A stretch of 64,000 bases of DNA, taken from positions 124,001-188,000 of the forward strand of contig CBFFRP010000284.1 of the NCBI GenBank assembly GCA_965644295.1, given 5' to 3'. This stretch comes from Paraphysomonas bandaiensis (Eukaryota > Chrysophyceae). Below are positions 48,001 to 58,928 of the stretch, one piece after another. The notes beneath the pieces are model-generated. The model did no database searches and was not told the DNA's origin. It saw only the letters and a program-made list of their open reading frames with translations. Numbering within the stretch: the first letter of the stretch is position 1; each line of letters begins with the position of its first letter. The position numbers were made by a program, and so were the translations under genes.

Positions 48001-48708
48001 GTCCTTACGGATACATTGGGATCTAAAGACGTTACAGAAAATCATCAGCCCGATCCACAGCCGCAAGTATCAAATGTACCATCGTCTGTAACATCGCCAC
48101 ATTCTTCCCCGAAGAAGGACCTTCATCTTAAAGAAGGGAAGAATGATGGTGCAGAAGTGTCGGGAGACGGTGGTACGCCAAAGACAAAGAGTACACGGTC
48201 TTCTGTAAATTCTGCGGGAAAATCACCTAGACAATCGATCAGTAGCCCTGCCAGTAGTAAAGATACTAATGGTGGTCCCCGAGATAGAATACGAAGTGGT
48301 CCTGTTGTCTCAAAGAAAAAGACCTCCATGGCATACAAGAACGTACAATCGCGCTATATGAACCAACCTGCGAGATATTTCTCTGCGATATCTTCTCCAG
48401 CATCTGCAGGAGAAAATGTAGAAGAACGAAGAGGAAGTCACAACGGTGTTCACCGTCCCGGTAGTGGGACACAGAGAGTCACATCACCTCCTTTTGGGTT
48501 TGTGAAGCCCTCCCCTTCTCCTCCGGTCCCTTCACTGGCAAGCACTGAAGTTAAAGAAGGAAGAAAACCGTACATAGATTACCTACGTCCCAAGAATGTA
48601 GAGACGGGCGTTCACTCTTCGGATAAACGGAGAACAAGTATAACTAGAATCATATCAGCCGCTGGAAATAAACAGAGAAGAGGACATAGCAGTGGTAGTC
48701 AGAAATAA
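42045..48708 (+). CDS. C2-like plus six-gelsolin-repeat villin/supervillin-type protein
   Basis: An actin-filament regulator by family. Exons 42045-47373 and 47426-48708 (52-bp intron, phase 1) give 2,203 aa. Residues ~25-150 resemble a C2 domain. Residues ~150-780 are disordered and Ser/Arg-rich, with repeated RTQSLKKRRDSDEH / RQHSLKKRRSADDE motifs that could be phosphorylation sites. Six gelsolin-like repeats follow: ~790-895 (ECWIVDKGQLRKM), ~905-1025, ~1160-1275 (VSLYRIGYVDGKL), ~1346-1460 (VVWKIAEGTLRSV), ~1582-1690 (GVLLFHVRGSGLIDEDV) and ~1716-1800 (QLFLCEMLRGEYAIT). The last repeat is interrupted by the intron. The C-terminal ~400 residues are basic and disordered; I see no villin headpiece. 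Long insertions within repeats 2-3 and 4 are unusual. Confidence 0.85.
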
Positions 48709-50428
48709 CAAATGTCGTAACTGAAAGTACCTTGTATAATGCGTTGTGTATACTAGTGCATTGCTGTGGTTTGATGACTTAATACCGTTTTGATAATAAT
48801 ATTTATCGACATTAGCTTGATAACCTACGATAATGGTATCAATCGATACGCCCATCAACCGAAAGTCTTCTTGTAAAGGACAATAGTTAACAATTGCTGC
48901 AAAATAGTGAGCTATTATTTTTGTCAATAGAATTACTTATAACGACACAGATGGCGATGGATATCGGACAGTTCGTTTACCATATGAAGCTGGTGCAGAG
49001 CATATACATTTAACCGCATGCACATTCGTTACCGTGAAGTTCGGAATTAGATTGCGGTTCTCTTTCGAGTTGGTATAGAAATAAGAGGGGGGTACAACTA
49101 GAAATAGAAATAGGAATGAAGCTGGATGAATAATATATAATATAGCTACATATTTCTAAGCCATGTACATGTAAAGAACTAGCAGTGCGGCAATGGTTTG
49201 CTTTTCAGGAATGGATTTAAAATCTATAGACGGACAGGTTTTCATCTGCGAAGAAACATATTGTGCAGATGCACTCAACGGCTTCCACACTGGAGGGAAG
49301 TGCTGTATTTCCGTAAAACAGATTATTCAGTGAAGTATGTGTGTTGCCCAGCAGCATTGCTGCGAAGGCAGTGAAGCTGGGCACTAAACAGCTCAAATTT
49401 TAGTGACAGTAATTTAAGTATTCATGTGAGCGGAGAAGGGATTTAGATGATTTTAAGGTATTCCAATTGTAACATATCAAAAATGTTGATCTACATATAA
49501 TATTTCGAAAAATCATTTGATATAAATGTTGAATTGTTGAGGACATGATGCATTGCTAATATTATTAGATTCAAAGTAGTGGCATACTCTTATGAAACTG
49601 CAGCGACACCCTCACTCTTTGTATCTGTAAAAAATGTCTTTGTTATATGCCTCCTCAGTTAGATAGCAACTACCTAACTTTAGACTTTCTTCGTACCATC
49701 TACATTTAGGGGTATACGAGTAAACCAACGAGTTTAGCAATAAATGAATTTACTGCGTTCGAATCTAATAGAGAAGTACAACTAGAATATTGATTGCAAC
49801 ATATTACAATATAGTATGAGCTACCTTACCCGTAACAATATTGATGGTAGTCCAGTTCCCGGTAATTATAATAGCATATTACGGCAATTATAATTGGTTA
49901 CCAGGCCCTGGTTACTGAGTTACTCATGCCTGACGTATGACTATATATATGATATATGAATATATGATATAGGAGTGACTGGTGAACTTATTATAATAAA
50001 CATATGTTTTTGAGACACTGTTCACCAGATGCTACATGAATATGTTGTGAAGTGTTGAGATTAATAATTATAAATCTTTCTTGAGTGTACGTTGTGCGAA
50101 ACAAAGCAAGGTTAAACTAAGCAAGGTTAACTTAAGTGTAACGTCCAATTCTAACACACACGACACCAATACGTCCCATCGTTCAATCAGAATAGACTGC
50201 ATATGGAAAAAGATTCTGGCGAATAAAGCTACGAGAGACATATTTCTTGAATATCTGATTTAATTAATCGATTTATAGTTATGGCAGGAGTGGAGTATTC
50301 TCTGGATGATACATCACCCGGGGTAATTATTGAGGTTAAATTGTATTAAATCACCCGCTATTGTTAATATCAAGCAATAGAACGCCGTATTGGAATTTCA
50401 GTCAACAAATCGTCAGTATGTTATGACT
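48709..50428. other. Intergenic region
   Basis: Convergent gap between the gelsolin-repeat and amylase genes. No gene is supported. The stretch 49795-49915 loosely resembles 9363-9475 (ATTGATTGCAA, GAGCTACYTTA, CAATATTGATGG), possibly remnants of one old repeat. Confidence 0.35.
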
Positions 50429-51975
50429 TTACTTCTTCGCACCGGAGTGTAAAGCCACCGCATACAAAGGCGGAACAGTAATGGACGCAGAGCCGTCACT
50501 CTGAACAACAACCGTGGTAGCACAGGTGGCGACATCATCGTTATCCAACGAAGCAACAACATCACAGTACTCGCCAGAAGATAGGCCAGTATTAAGAGTT
50601 ACAGTCCACTCCGAGGAGCCTCGGTTCATTGCTATGAAAGCCTCTCCTCGTGAGAATGCAATCTGATTACCGGAACCCGATTGCCAGTTTGAAACGGGTG
50701 CATCACCAGCCACTCCCCTCCATTTTACCATGTTTGCTACGCCCGCTTCTCGGTGTTCGCATACCCAGTTCACCCCATCAGCGCAGTACTTTCCTCCTTC
50801 TACTCCAACACCAGGTGGACCAGCATCGGTATCGGTGAAATAGTAGGACGACATTACCCGCACATCACCATAGGGCCAGGCCAGCATAAACATGTTGGCG
50901 AAAGTGTAAAGTGCACCATTCTTGTAGGTGAGCTGTGCGCGGCCGTTGCGTTGAGTGTCATGGTTGTCCTATTCGCAAATAAATTATAACCTGAGTATAA
51001 CAGGAGTAGCAGATCTTACCAGGAACGCACAGGCTTTATCTGAAGGCATCAAACCCCAAGATTCACCAAAACTCTGCAAATTAGTCATACTGTTCTCCGG
51101 AATAATATTTCCGTCGAGGTAATCTGCGTAATAAAACTCCGTCACGTGGCCAATGTCAAAATACTCCGAAGGCTGTACTGCTTCTCCATCACTTCCAATC
51201 ACCTGTCACCAATTCCGTTAACTTAATACACAGTAGGTTATTATAATCCACCTCTTGATTAATGTACAACGACCCAGGGAGGCGCTTCGTGATCCCTGAC
51301 ATCTCACCCGCATCTTGATGCTTGGCTGCGTCGATCCGTATTCCGACCACGCCATGATCAACCATCTAAAAAAGAAGCGAAATTGATGGACGTTGCACAA
51401 TCAGGCATACTTATTACCCCGTTAATATATCCTGCAATCTGCTGTTGCACATAATCACTTGATGTTGCCAAGTCAGGAAGACCCACAAGGTCACAGTACT
51501 GCACATTGTACTTGTCCGAGTAATCGTTCACTTGGCAATTGTGCTGTGTATTGTCCCAATCGTGATGAAAATCATTTGGAGAGTAATACGGGTACTGTCT
51601 GTTGCCGAATGAGGATCCGGCAATTCCAGTTCCAGACCCGGCTGCCATATGATTGATTACAGCATCAGCAATAACTCCAACACCAGCAGTCGCACATCTG
51701 CTGACCATATCAACAAACTCCGTCTCATTACCAGACCTGCTCTGTAATGCATATGTGACAGGCTGATAGCGTGTCCACCACTCAGATCCCTGTATGTGTT
51801 CCATTGGAGGACTTATCTGTACAGTCTTATATCCTTTAGGGCCCAAGAATCCCTCGCACTCATCGGCGATATCCCGCCATGACCATTCAAATAACTGAAC
51901 AGTTGGATCGATATTAGAGGAGAGAGTGTAGGGAAGGGAAAGGAGAGAGGCTGTGATGGTTGTTGAGAGTTTCAT
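50429..51975 (-). CDS. Secreted animal-type alpha-amylase (GH13)
   Basis: It hydrolyses internal alpha-1,4 bonds of starch or glycogen outside the cell. Exons (minus): 51418-51975, 51252-51365, 51020-51202, 50429-50968; introns 49-52 bp; 464 aa. A signal peptide [20 protein letters not shown] is followed by [20 protein letters not shown] and [10 protein letters not shown], typical of the animal-type subfamily. The catalytic triad is intact: Asp in GIRIDAAKH, Glu in INQEVIG, Asp in DNHDTQR. Arg in GIRID, Asn in DNHD and Arg in VRVMSSY correspond to the three chloride ligands of animal amylases, so chloride activation is likely. [15 protein letters not shown] marks the end of the barrel, and a C-domain beta-sandwich completes it. 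Confidence 0.93.
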
Positions 51976-52608
51976 GGTGATGAGAGGGGTGTTGTTATGT
52001 CTATGAAGTGTGTATATATACAGACACTGCAGTGATGTAATTGCTTGTATGAGCTTATGTATGGAGATCTACGTATACAGTACCATGTGCGTGGATCCTC
52101 AGCAGATCGTACACTGTATGTATGGTATAGTAGCGTAGAATTCCTGTATGTCCATGCAATTACATCATACGCATCACATTCCTCATAGAATATGATACGA
52201 TTTTTTTTTGGGATTCGTACAATAAAAAATACTGAATCTGCGGATTATTGGTGGTGTGTGGGATTTTAAAGGTTGTTTATGGGGGATTTTAAGGAGAATT
52301 GGTGGATTTTTGTTGGAGTTGTTTGTTTCCACTCTCCATGTCAATGCCATATACAGTAATACAGAGTATATTATATACATACATATACATAGGTAAACTT
52401 GGGACTGTGTATACCATCACGGTATACAGTTTACAATATGCAGTGTACACTGGCATATATGTAGATGTACAGTGCTGTGAGGAAGTGTGTGAAGTGTACT
52501 TTATGTACAATCGGAATTTCCTACTCAAGGTGTCATATAGAGCTCTCCATACAGCAGTACTGTGTATCTATCTACCATACCCAGCCCAACCCCTATACGT
52601 ATACACAC
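51976..52608. promoter_or_regulatory. Bidirectional promoter region, amylase / FkbM methyltransferase
   Basis: This 633-bp divergent interval has a T-run (52201-52209), TACATACATATACATAGG repeats and TACAGCAGTACTGTG at 52550, about 60 bp upstream of the methyltransferase start. Confidence 0.45.
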
Positions 52609-53782
52609 ATGTCCAACACACTGATCCTGTCACTACTATCACTCCACATACATCACGCTCATACCATTCATAGCCCTATAAGAGCAGGGAACTACAGTGA
52701 ACTGGTCCATGCAATAGACAATCAGGTCTTCTTAGTCCCTCTATCAGACTCCATCATAAGTCATCACATTAAAACATTCGGACATTATGAGAAGCCAGCA
52801 AGAGACACTGTCATGCAGTTCATTGCTCCAGGCAGTGTCATAGTGGACGTAGGTGCGAATATCGGGTCATGGACTGTTCCTATGGCCATATATATGGGCA
52901 AACAGGGTCGTGTGTATGCATTTGAAGTACAACCCGAAACATTCTTATATTTAAATAGTAATCTAGCTCTGAATGGCTTGTCTAACGTATTTCCAATTGA
53001 AATGGGAGTTGGAAACGAAGTTGGTTCAGCTCGAATCTATTCTGTTGTGTTATTTCACGAACCAAACACAACACGAAATGCGGGAGGATTCAGTTTTTTC
53101 TTTCCTCCGCCTAAATCTAACTGGCCTCTTTATGACGTATCAACGATTACGTTAGATGCAATGATGCAACGCAATATGCCATGTCCAGACTTCATTAAAA
53201 TGGATGTCGAAATGTATGAGTTATATGTGCTGCAAGGGTCGGTTCAAGTACTTGAGACATGTCAACCAGTTCTGTACCTGGAATTGGGTTGCCGTCATTT
53301 TGTGAAATCTATAGTGACAATGTTAAACTACTATGGATACTCGATGGCATACATAGCTCCCTTACCTAGTGACGCAGATGCTAGCCATTTAGAGTTTGTT
53401 TTAGAAGATATTCCTATTAACTTGTTGTTGAAAGCCAATACACATCCAAATCTATTAGCCATGCCTTCATATCGTGCACATGAGCTCTACCACGAAGATG
53501 GGAGTAGGCTACAAAATATATATCCTTTGGATTATGAAAGTGGAAAACTCTTGGCAGAGGAATACAACATACAGTAAGTTACTGATACAGTTTTTACGAA
53601 TTTGTAATTAGAATATCTGATGTGAATATTGCAGATACTGCTCCATGGATAGAAAAGTGTGTGAATTGTACACACAAACCGGTGAAGTTAGTGATGATAA
53701 TGTTTATACCTGCGTTGATGGGCAAGTAGAAATACCACTGCAAGATGTAGAGTATTGGAAAACATTTATTACGACACAGTAA
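52609..53782 (+). CDS. FkbM-family methyltransferase, secretory
   Basis: Exons 52609-53573 and 53635-53782 (61-bp intron) give 370 aa. The N-terminus MSNTLILSLLSLHIHH is a short hydrophobic signal-like segment. The FkbM core shows IVDVGANIGSWTVPMA (SAM motif I), YAFEVQPETFLYLNSN, LNGLSNV, and ITLDAMM followed by PDFIKMDVEMYELYVLQGS, where the family has the KxDxEGxE pattern. Gly is replaced here by Met (DVEMYE), a mild oddity. The second exon adds a ~49-residue Cys-containing tail outside the core. FkbM enzymes methylate hydroxyls of sugars, lipids or polyketides; the substrate is unknown. It shares a promoter region with amylase. Confidence 0.83.
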
Positions 53783-54635
53783 TGTCCGTTGATTGTATGC
53801 AGTATGTGTCGTGTGCTCATCCCATATTTGTCCAAGAAAAGTAGAAGATATCCACAAACAACGATATCTTTATAGGCGTTAGTATTTTTTCTTTTTCTAA
53901 AATCTATTGCTCGCGAAGGTGGCGCTTGTTGTTCAAGGCGGTGTATACTTCGGAGCAGACTGGTGTAACAATTAATTGGTGAGAAGTATCCAACTATAAA
54001 AATTGCAATTATTTACTACATATCCAATTATTGATATTGCAGTTAGTTATCAATTAATTGCCTTCAATGCTATTGCTTTTCCGAATAGCTTTCTGAACTA
54101 CAGTCTCATCCCAAAGATGCCAAGCAGAAACGTCTACATTTCAAGGTGTCTAGGTGTTATATGTTTGCAGAAATCACTCATATGTAGAACAAACCGGGTA
54201 AATTTTTGAAAAAGTTGATTGAGTTTAGTTTACAATTTATGATGCATTTTGCAAAAACTAATTCTGTAAGTGTGAAGAGAATATGCTTTTAAAGACATTT
54301 AAAATTTAGTTACAGATCAAAAATGTTAGAATGCAACGGTTAGGTTGACGAACACATATATACATCTACATTCAGTAACAGTTACATTTTTATTAAACAT
54401 AAGTATAGTACAATCGATAAGATATAATATATTCTATGCGTACAAATAATGGGTTTTTACGTTTTTACCTACTATCCAGCGTAAGATACTATATAATATA
54501 GATAAATAACAATTAATAGGTATCACATAAAGAAGTTTAACAATAATAATTAGCAATAATAATTTCAATCGTCATTTTTAATTAAATTAACTGTTGGCAA
54601 TTCAATAAATTATTATGTAGGCGTGTATATTCATT
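53783..54635. other. AT-rich intergenic region
   Basis: No gene. GTGTAACAATTAATTGGTG at 53961 and repeated AATTGCAATT nearby recall the hAT subterminal sequence, but no paired ends were found. Confidence 0.3.
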
Positions 54636-55062
54636 AAACTAAGTCGAACTGGCACCATTTAGTGGTGTTATGGAGTTATGAAGGATAAGTACCAAAGAAA
54701 CTACCGTGGGCCGCATATACAGCCAGAAAATAATTTCTGCCTACTCATAGCCCAATGTTTGTGTAGACATATTTGAGCCCTGACGAATAAACACGTATCC
54801 TGTAATGGGCCCACCTCAAGGGAATCCGGGGTATTGGGCTGCCTGCTGAGGTCAAGCATCCAGGATGTTCATCTTAAGGACTCAAAAATCCTGAAGTCAG
54901 CAGATGTCATGTATATCAATATTCTTCTTTCTCACTGCGTTTGCTCTGAGTTTGAGTGATAGAGCGGAGGTGGTTGCACCCTTGGTGCTTGCGGTGACGC
55001 ACAATTACCTTTTGTAGCGTTAAATAGTACGATATCAAGGTTAAGCACTAGTTTGTTAAAAA
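54636..55062 (+). mobile_element. Dispersed retroposon-like repeat, copy 5
   Basis: The copy begins AACTAAGTCGAACTGGCACC (diverged 5' end), runs through GGGGTATTGGGCTGCCTGCT and GCGTTAAATAGTACGATATC, and ends near CACTAGTTTGTTAAAAATG without the usual 3' tail. It carries the long-form block (AGCAGATGTCATGTATATCA). It faces copy 6 head-on across a ~230-bp spacer and shares subfamily-specific bases with it (GATATCAAGGTTAAGCACTA). Confidence 0.8.
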
Positions 55063-55290
55063 TGGCAATGCTAAATTAGTTCTAACTCTTCGACGCTTTC
55101 GACATACATTGTATAGACTTTACTAAAACTAATTCAACTTACAATAACTGAATTAATAAATAGTAACAATAAGTTTACAACATCGTCTATATTCGTCACT
55201 AAAAACAATCATGTCAAACCATACATATTCTCTAAATCTTTGAAGGGATACCGTTCTCAGTTATGATCAGGTCCTCTTTTCCATTGACGT

Positions 55291-55812
55291 ATATATATAT
55301 GAAAGTTTTATTAGTAGTAGTAAGAGGCGTTAAGAATCTCCACCAGTTTAGTAGCAAGATGAATACTAGTCAATAAGCTATCTACCTGAAACTAACTAGT
55401 GCTTAACCTTGATATCTTACTATTTAACGCTACGAAAGGTTATTGTGCAACCACCTCCGCTCTATCACTCAAACTCAGAGCAAACGCAGTGAGAATGCAT
55501 CTGCTGACTTCAGGATTTTTGAGTCCTTAAGATGAACATCCTGAATGCTTGACTTCAGCAGGCAGCCCAATACCCCGGATTCCCTTGAGGTGGGCCCATT
55601 AAAGGATACGTGTTTATTCGTCAGGGCTCAAAGACGTCTACAGACAGTACTTATTGTTGTTTCTTATACCACACAAGCATTCGGCTATGAGTGGGCAGAA
55701 CAATATCTGCTGTCTATGTTTTCGGCTCACGTTAGTTTTCCGGAGAAATATCTCCGGTACTTATCCCCCACCAGAACACCATGAAAAGGTGCGAGTCCGA
55801 CTTTCTTGAGGG
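55291..55812 (-). mobile_element. Dispersed retroposon-like repeat, copy 6 (full-length long form)
   Basis: A 522-bp reverse copy, from an ATATATATAT tail with GAAAGTTTTATTAGTAG to the inverted CCCTCAAGAAAGTCGGACTC terminus. The flanking duplication is CATTGACGT at 55282-55290 and 55813-55821. It contains the long-form block. With copy 5 it forms a large inverted arrangement. Confidence 0.85.
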
Positions 55813-55821
55813 CATTGACGT

Positions 55822-56410
55822 GTATACGGTTACTGTATACAATCACTTTCAGTTATACTAAATATTTGTTAGTTAACTGTGATCTCACATAATACATAAT
55901 GTCATACATTGATATGCGATATATACTTATTGTACTGTATTATGTATTTTGCACTGCAAATAGTACCATCATTTACATTCATTTCTTAACGGCTACTTAA
56001 ATGTGCAATTCATAAACGTCATAAACTACATATTAGATAAACTGTGTAGCATCATCATCATCAATAATAATTGCATTCATCATTTTGTAAACTGTTACCC
56101 ATTACGTAAGCCTGTCGGATGGATGTTCACTTCTTGGGTGTGATGGATGGTAGTAGCAGAGGTTGAATCGAAAATCTAATATCGACAATATTCCCCTTCC
56201 AGTGTAACATCAACACTGTCGCTTTGATAGCAGCGTACGGATTACTTCATACGTACTATCGTACGATTATATATATTTATCATATAAGCCGTTTGAATAG
56301 CAATATAACCATTTGAAAAGCCATTTCCTAGCTAAACTATACAACTATGACAAAGATCGATCTTACATGTAACATGTAATGCTGTACATCTGTTTAAAAA
56401 TCCGATGCTA
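55822..56410. other. Intergenic region
   Basis: AT-rich 3' flank of the TIR-like/ankyrin gene. Nothing else supported. Confidence 0.3.
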
Positions 56411-58429
56411 TCAATGCATTGCTTCACGTATAATATTAATGCATTCCATTCTATTCGTCGACTCGCTTCTCTTCGCGCGAACTACAAGGCTTCTGCCCTT
56501 GTCATCCGTACAATTCACGTCTGCTCCACTCTGTACTAAAAACTTTACACTCTCTATCTCGCCGTCGTCAACAGCACAGATAAGGGCCGTAGTGCCGTCC
56601 TTTGCCTGCACATTAACTGACGCCCCACATTTCACTAAATATTCCAAGCAGTCTCGCGAGGAATACGCAAACATAAGTGCAGTCCGACCCTCCTGGTCCT
56701 CCGAATTGACATCGCACCCCAGCTCTAATGCGTACTGTATACAGTCCATACGGCCTGACAGCACTGCCCCTGCAACTGCTGACATTAGCAGAGTACCACC
56801 CTCCTCAGACCTATGGGACGCATTGCACCCTGCAGACACAAGAACTTGCATCAGAGTAAGGTTGCCACTCTCCGCAGCCAACATCAATGCGTTTTGTCCT
56901 GAGTAATTCTCAGTCTGAACATCCCATCCCAATCGTAATAAAAGATCTACACCATCTTTTCTTCCTGCATTCACCGCACACAGTAGGGCGTTACAACCCT
57001 CCCGATTCACATCTGTCTGGCCATATTCACCACTAGCTATCAAGATATTCGCACATTCCAGGTGATCGTTTATCACCGCTAGGGATAGTGCATTGTTGCC
57101 GTACTTGTCAGTTTCACTTGACTTTAGGGAGCGCCCTCCCTCCTCTACCATGCGTAGCACAGTCGCATACCCGCATGCAGCACTGGCAGCAACTACCATT
57201 TCAAATGAAGAATCAGGGAGGTCATCTAGCGCAGAGCTATCTCCACAAGCCGCAGCTTGAACTGACGGACTCTCCGCAAATACAGACGATCCATTTACAA
57301 CTGCACGAACCAACTCTCCAGATGTTTCATAATCTCCGCAAAGGGTTTGAAGGTCACTTAGAAGAAACTTTCTGTCATCTTCACTAGAGCACTCGGCAGT
57401 TGCCACATCCATATCTTCAAGTAAATCTAACAACATACTTTTGTCTGATATCAGTCTCACAGTTTTCCTTACGATACCCTGGTAGAGCTCATAGGTTCCG
57501 CACTTTACAATAACAGCCACTCCAGGGTGAGTACGAGCAACCACTAGTTCCGCTAGACACCAGAGTCTGAGTAAGGCCACTTCTTTTCGTAATACGCTGG
57601 ATAGAGATAAAAATCTTTTGTCCACTGCAGAGCATACGTGAAGGAAAGAGCTACACTCCCTAATAGTGTCTGCATAGTCGAGATCAAAATCACCTGGCCA
57701 TTGCCTTACGGCAAAAATGTCTATCCAAACTCTTCTAGTCGGATCTGCTGTGTCAAATACTGCTGCCACAAGATCCCCAAACCGCCCTGCCCATGAGTGT
57801 GAAACGTAGGTAGCGGCTCGACCAACCACTCCACGAGATTGCATGGACTCCAGCTCTACATAGCGACACCGACGACTCTGTGTTGCAGGTAGTACATACT
57901 CCCGACATACCATCCATGTTGGCATATCCCAAATACCATTGGACTCTGCGAACTCAAAGAGCCACCAAATGCTTACACCCCTCTCAACAGAACGCAGTTT
58001 CGCTGCTTCAGTCGGCTGAGTTTCATTTATTACTTGACGCTCACGGGATATTCTTTGCTCATCACATATAACTTCTTTACAATCAATACAATAAAATGAA
58101 TCTGATTTATATCTGATATAACTATGCGGACATTCACGTATATAACTCTGCATAAAATAATCAATCAGTTGTCTCTGTTTGGTTGAGTCAATCACTCCAT
58201 GAGCTGTGAGGACACTTCTATTGAACTCCTCACTGTTATATTCGTATAGTTTCTTGAGTGTTATTCTATCGATTCCTTTTGATAGAAGACTGTGTATATG
58301 ACTGTATAGATGAGTGTGTGGATGAGAGTCGCTGTTGCAACTGTTATCTCTACTAAGAGTATCGATCTCATTGAGGAGTTTATCTGAGGAGAACTCCTCA
58401 TGATTGAATAGAGATGCTCCGATCCCCAT
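56411..58429 (-). CDS. TIR-like domain / ankyrin-repeat protein
   Basis: A single exon of 672 codons. Residues ~100-122 hold a Cys cluster (C-x13-C-x2-C-x4-C) that may bind zinc. Residues ~150-320 are a conserved protist domain: YVSHSW at ~208-213, RVWIDIFAVRQWP at ~233-245, CSSFLHVCS at ~259-267 and LRLWCLAELVVA at ~287-298. The order (S-H-S-W strand, D-containing strand, WCxxEL helix) resembles TIR domains, whose catalytic Glu lies in a similar WCxxE context. This is inference, not a family assignment I can verify. Residues ~400-665 are about eight ankyrin repeats (DKYGNNALSLAVINDHLECA, GQNALMLAAESGNLTLMQV, GTTALICAVDDGEIESVKFL). The architecture suggests a sensor or effector, but the function is unknown. 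It is divergent from the GH3 gene. Confidence 0.82.
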   Translation of the reverse strand: MGIGASLFNHEEFSSDKLLNEIDTLSRDNSCNSDSHPHTHLYSHIHSLLSKGIDRITLKKLYEYNSEEFNRSVLTAHGVIDSTKQRQLIDYFMQSYIRECPHSYIRYKSDSFYCIDCKEVICDEQRISRERQVINETQPTEAAKLRSVERGVSIWWLFEFAESNGIWDMPTWMVCREYVLPATQSRRCRYVELESMQSRGVVGRAATYVSHSWAGRFGDLVAAVFDTADPTRRVWIDIFAVRQWPGDFDLDYADTIRECSSFLHVCSAVDKRFLSLSSVLRKEVALLRLWCLAELVVARTHPGVAVIVKCGTYELYQGIVRKTVRLISDKSMLLDLLEDMDVATAECSSEDDRKFLLSDLQTLCGDYETSGELVRAVVNGSSVFAESPSVQAAACGDSSALDDLPDSSFEMVVAASAACGYATVLRMVEEGGRSLKSSETDKYGNNALSLAVINDHLECANILIASGEYGQTDVNREGCNALLCAVNAGRKDGVDLLLRLGWDVQTENYSGQNALMLAAESGNLTLMQVLVSAGCNASHRSEEGGTLLMSAVAGAVLSGRMDCIQYALELGCDVNSEDQEGRTALMFAYSSRDCLEYLVKCGASVNVQAKDGTTALICAVDDGEIESVKFLVQSGADVNCTDDKGRSLVVRAKRSESTNRMECINIIREAMH

Positions 58430-58928
58430 GAGATCGATGTATCTGCAGGTGTATGTTTCCAGGTTTCATATACTGCAATGATAGCAATGCAGGTGCTGTA
58501 CATAGCAGTTGAGATGTACTGCAGTACAGAACAGCGTACATATATATGCGCCCGTTATGACCATATGAACGATGTGCGCCCCTCGTACTTGACAACAGTG
58601 TACATGTGTACTCTGTAGACGTAGAAAGTGGGGTCGTGTAGTACATTTCCGACTTTTTGTCTTCAAAACAGAATTTCCGGCTTTTAAGGTCATAGAATGA
58701 TTAAAAAGTTAAAATACAGAGGAGCCAGTTCTTCATACGTACAGAAGATGTGTGTAAGATCCTGCTGTATATGGCATGTAGGTGTGTGTATACAGTAGGT
58801 ATATGTATGTAGGAGTATCTATCAGTGTGGTACACAGTCATACAGCTGAACCATACATACATACAAACAATACAATCTCCTCCACTCCCCTCTATCTATA
58901 CTCATATATCGACCTATCCAATCAACTC
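58430..58928. promoter_or_regulatory. Bidirectional promoter region, TIR-like/ANK / GH3
   Basis: The 499-bp interval between divergent starts includes GTACTGCAGTACAG (58516) and CCTGCTGTATATGG (58761) and a GTATATGTATGTAGG microsatellite. No gene seen. Confidence 0.45.

Noticed and set aside
53961-54060. hAT-like AACAATTAATTG cluster
   Set aside because: AT-rich similarity only, without paired ends or target duplication.
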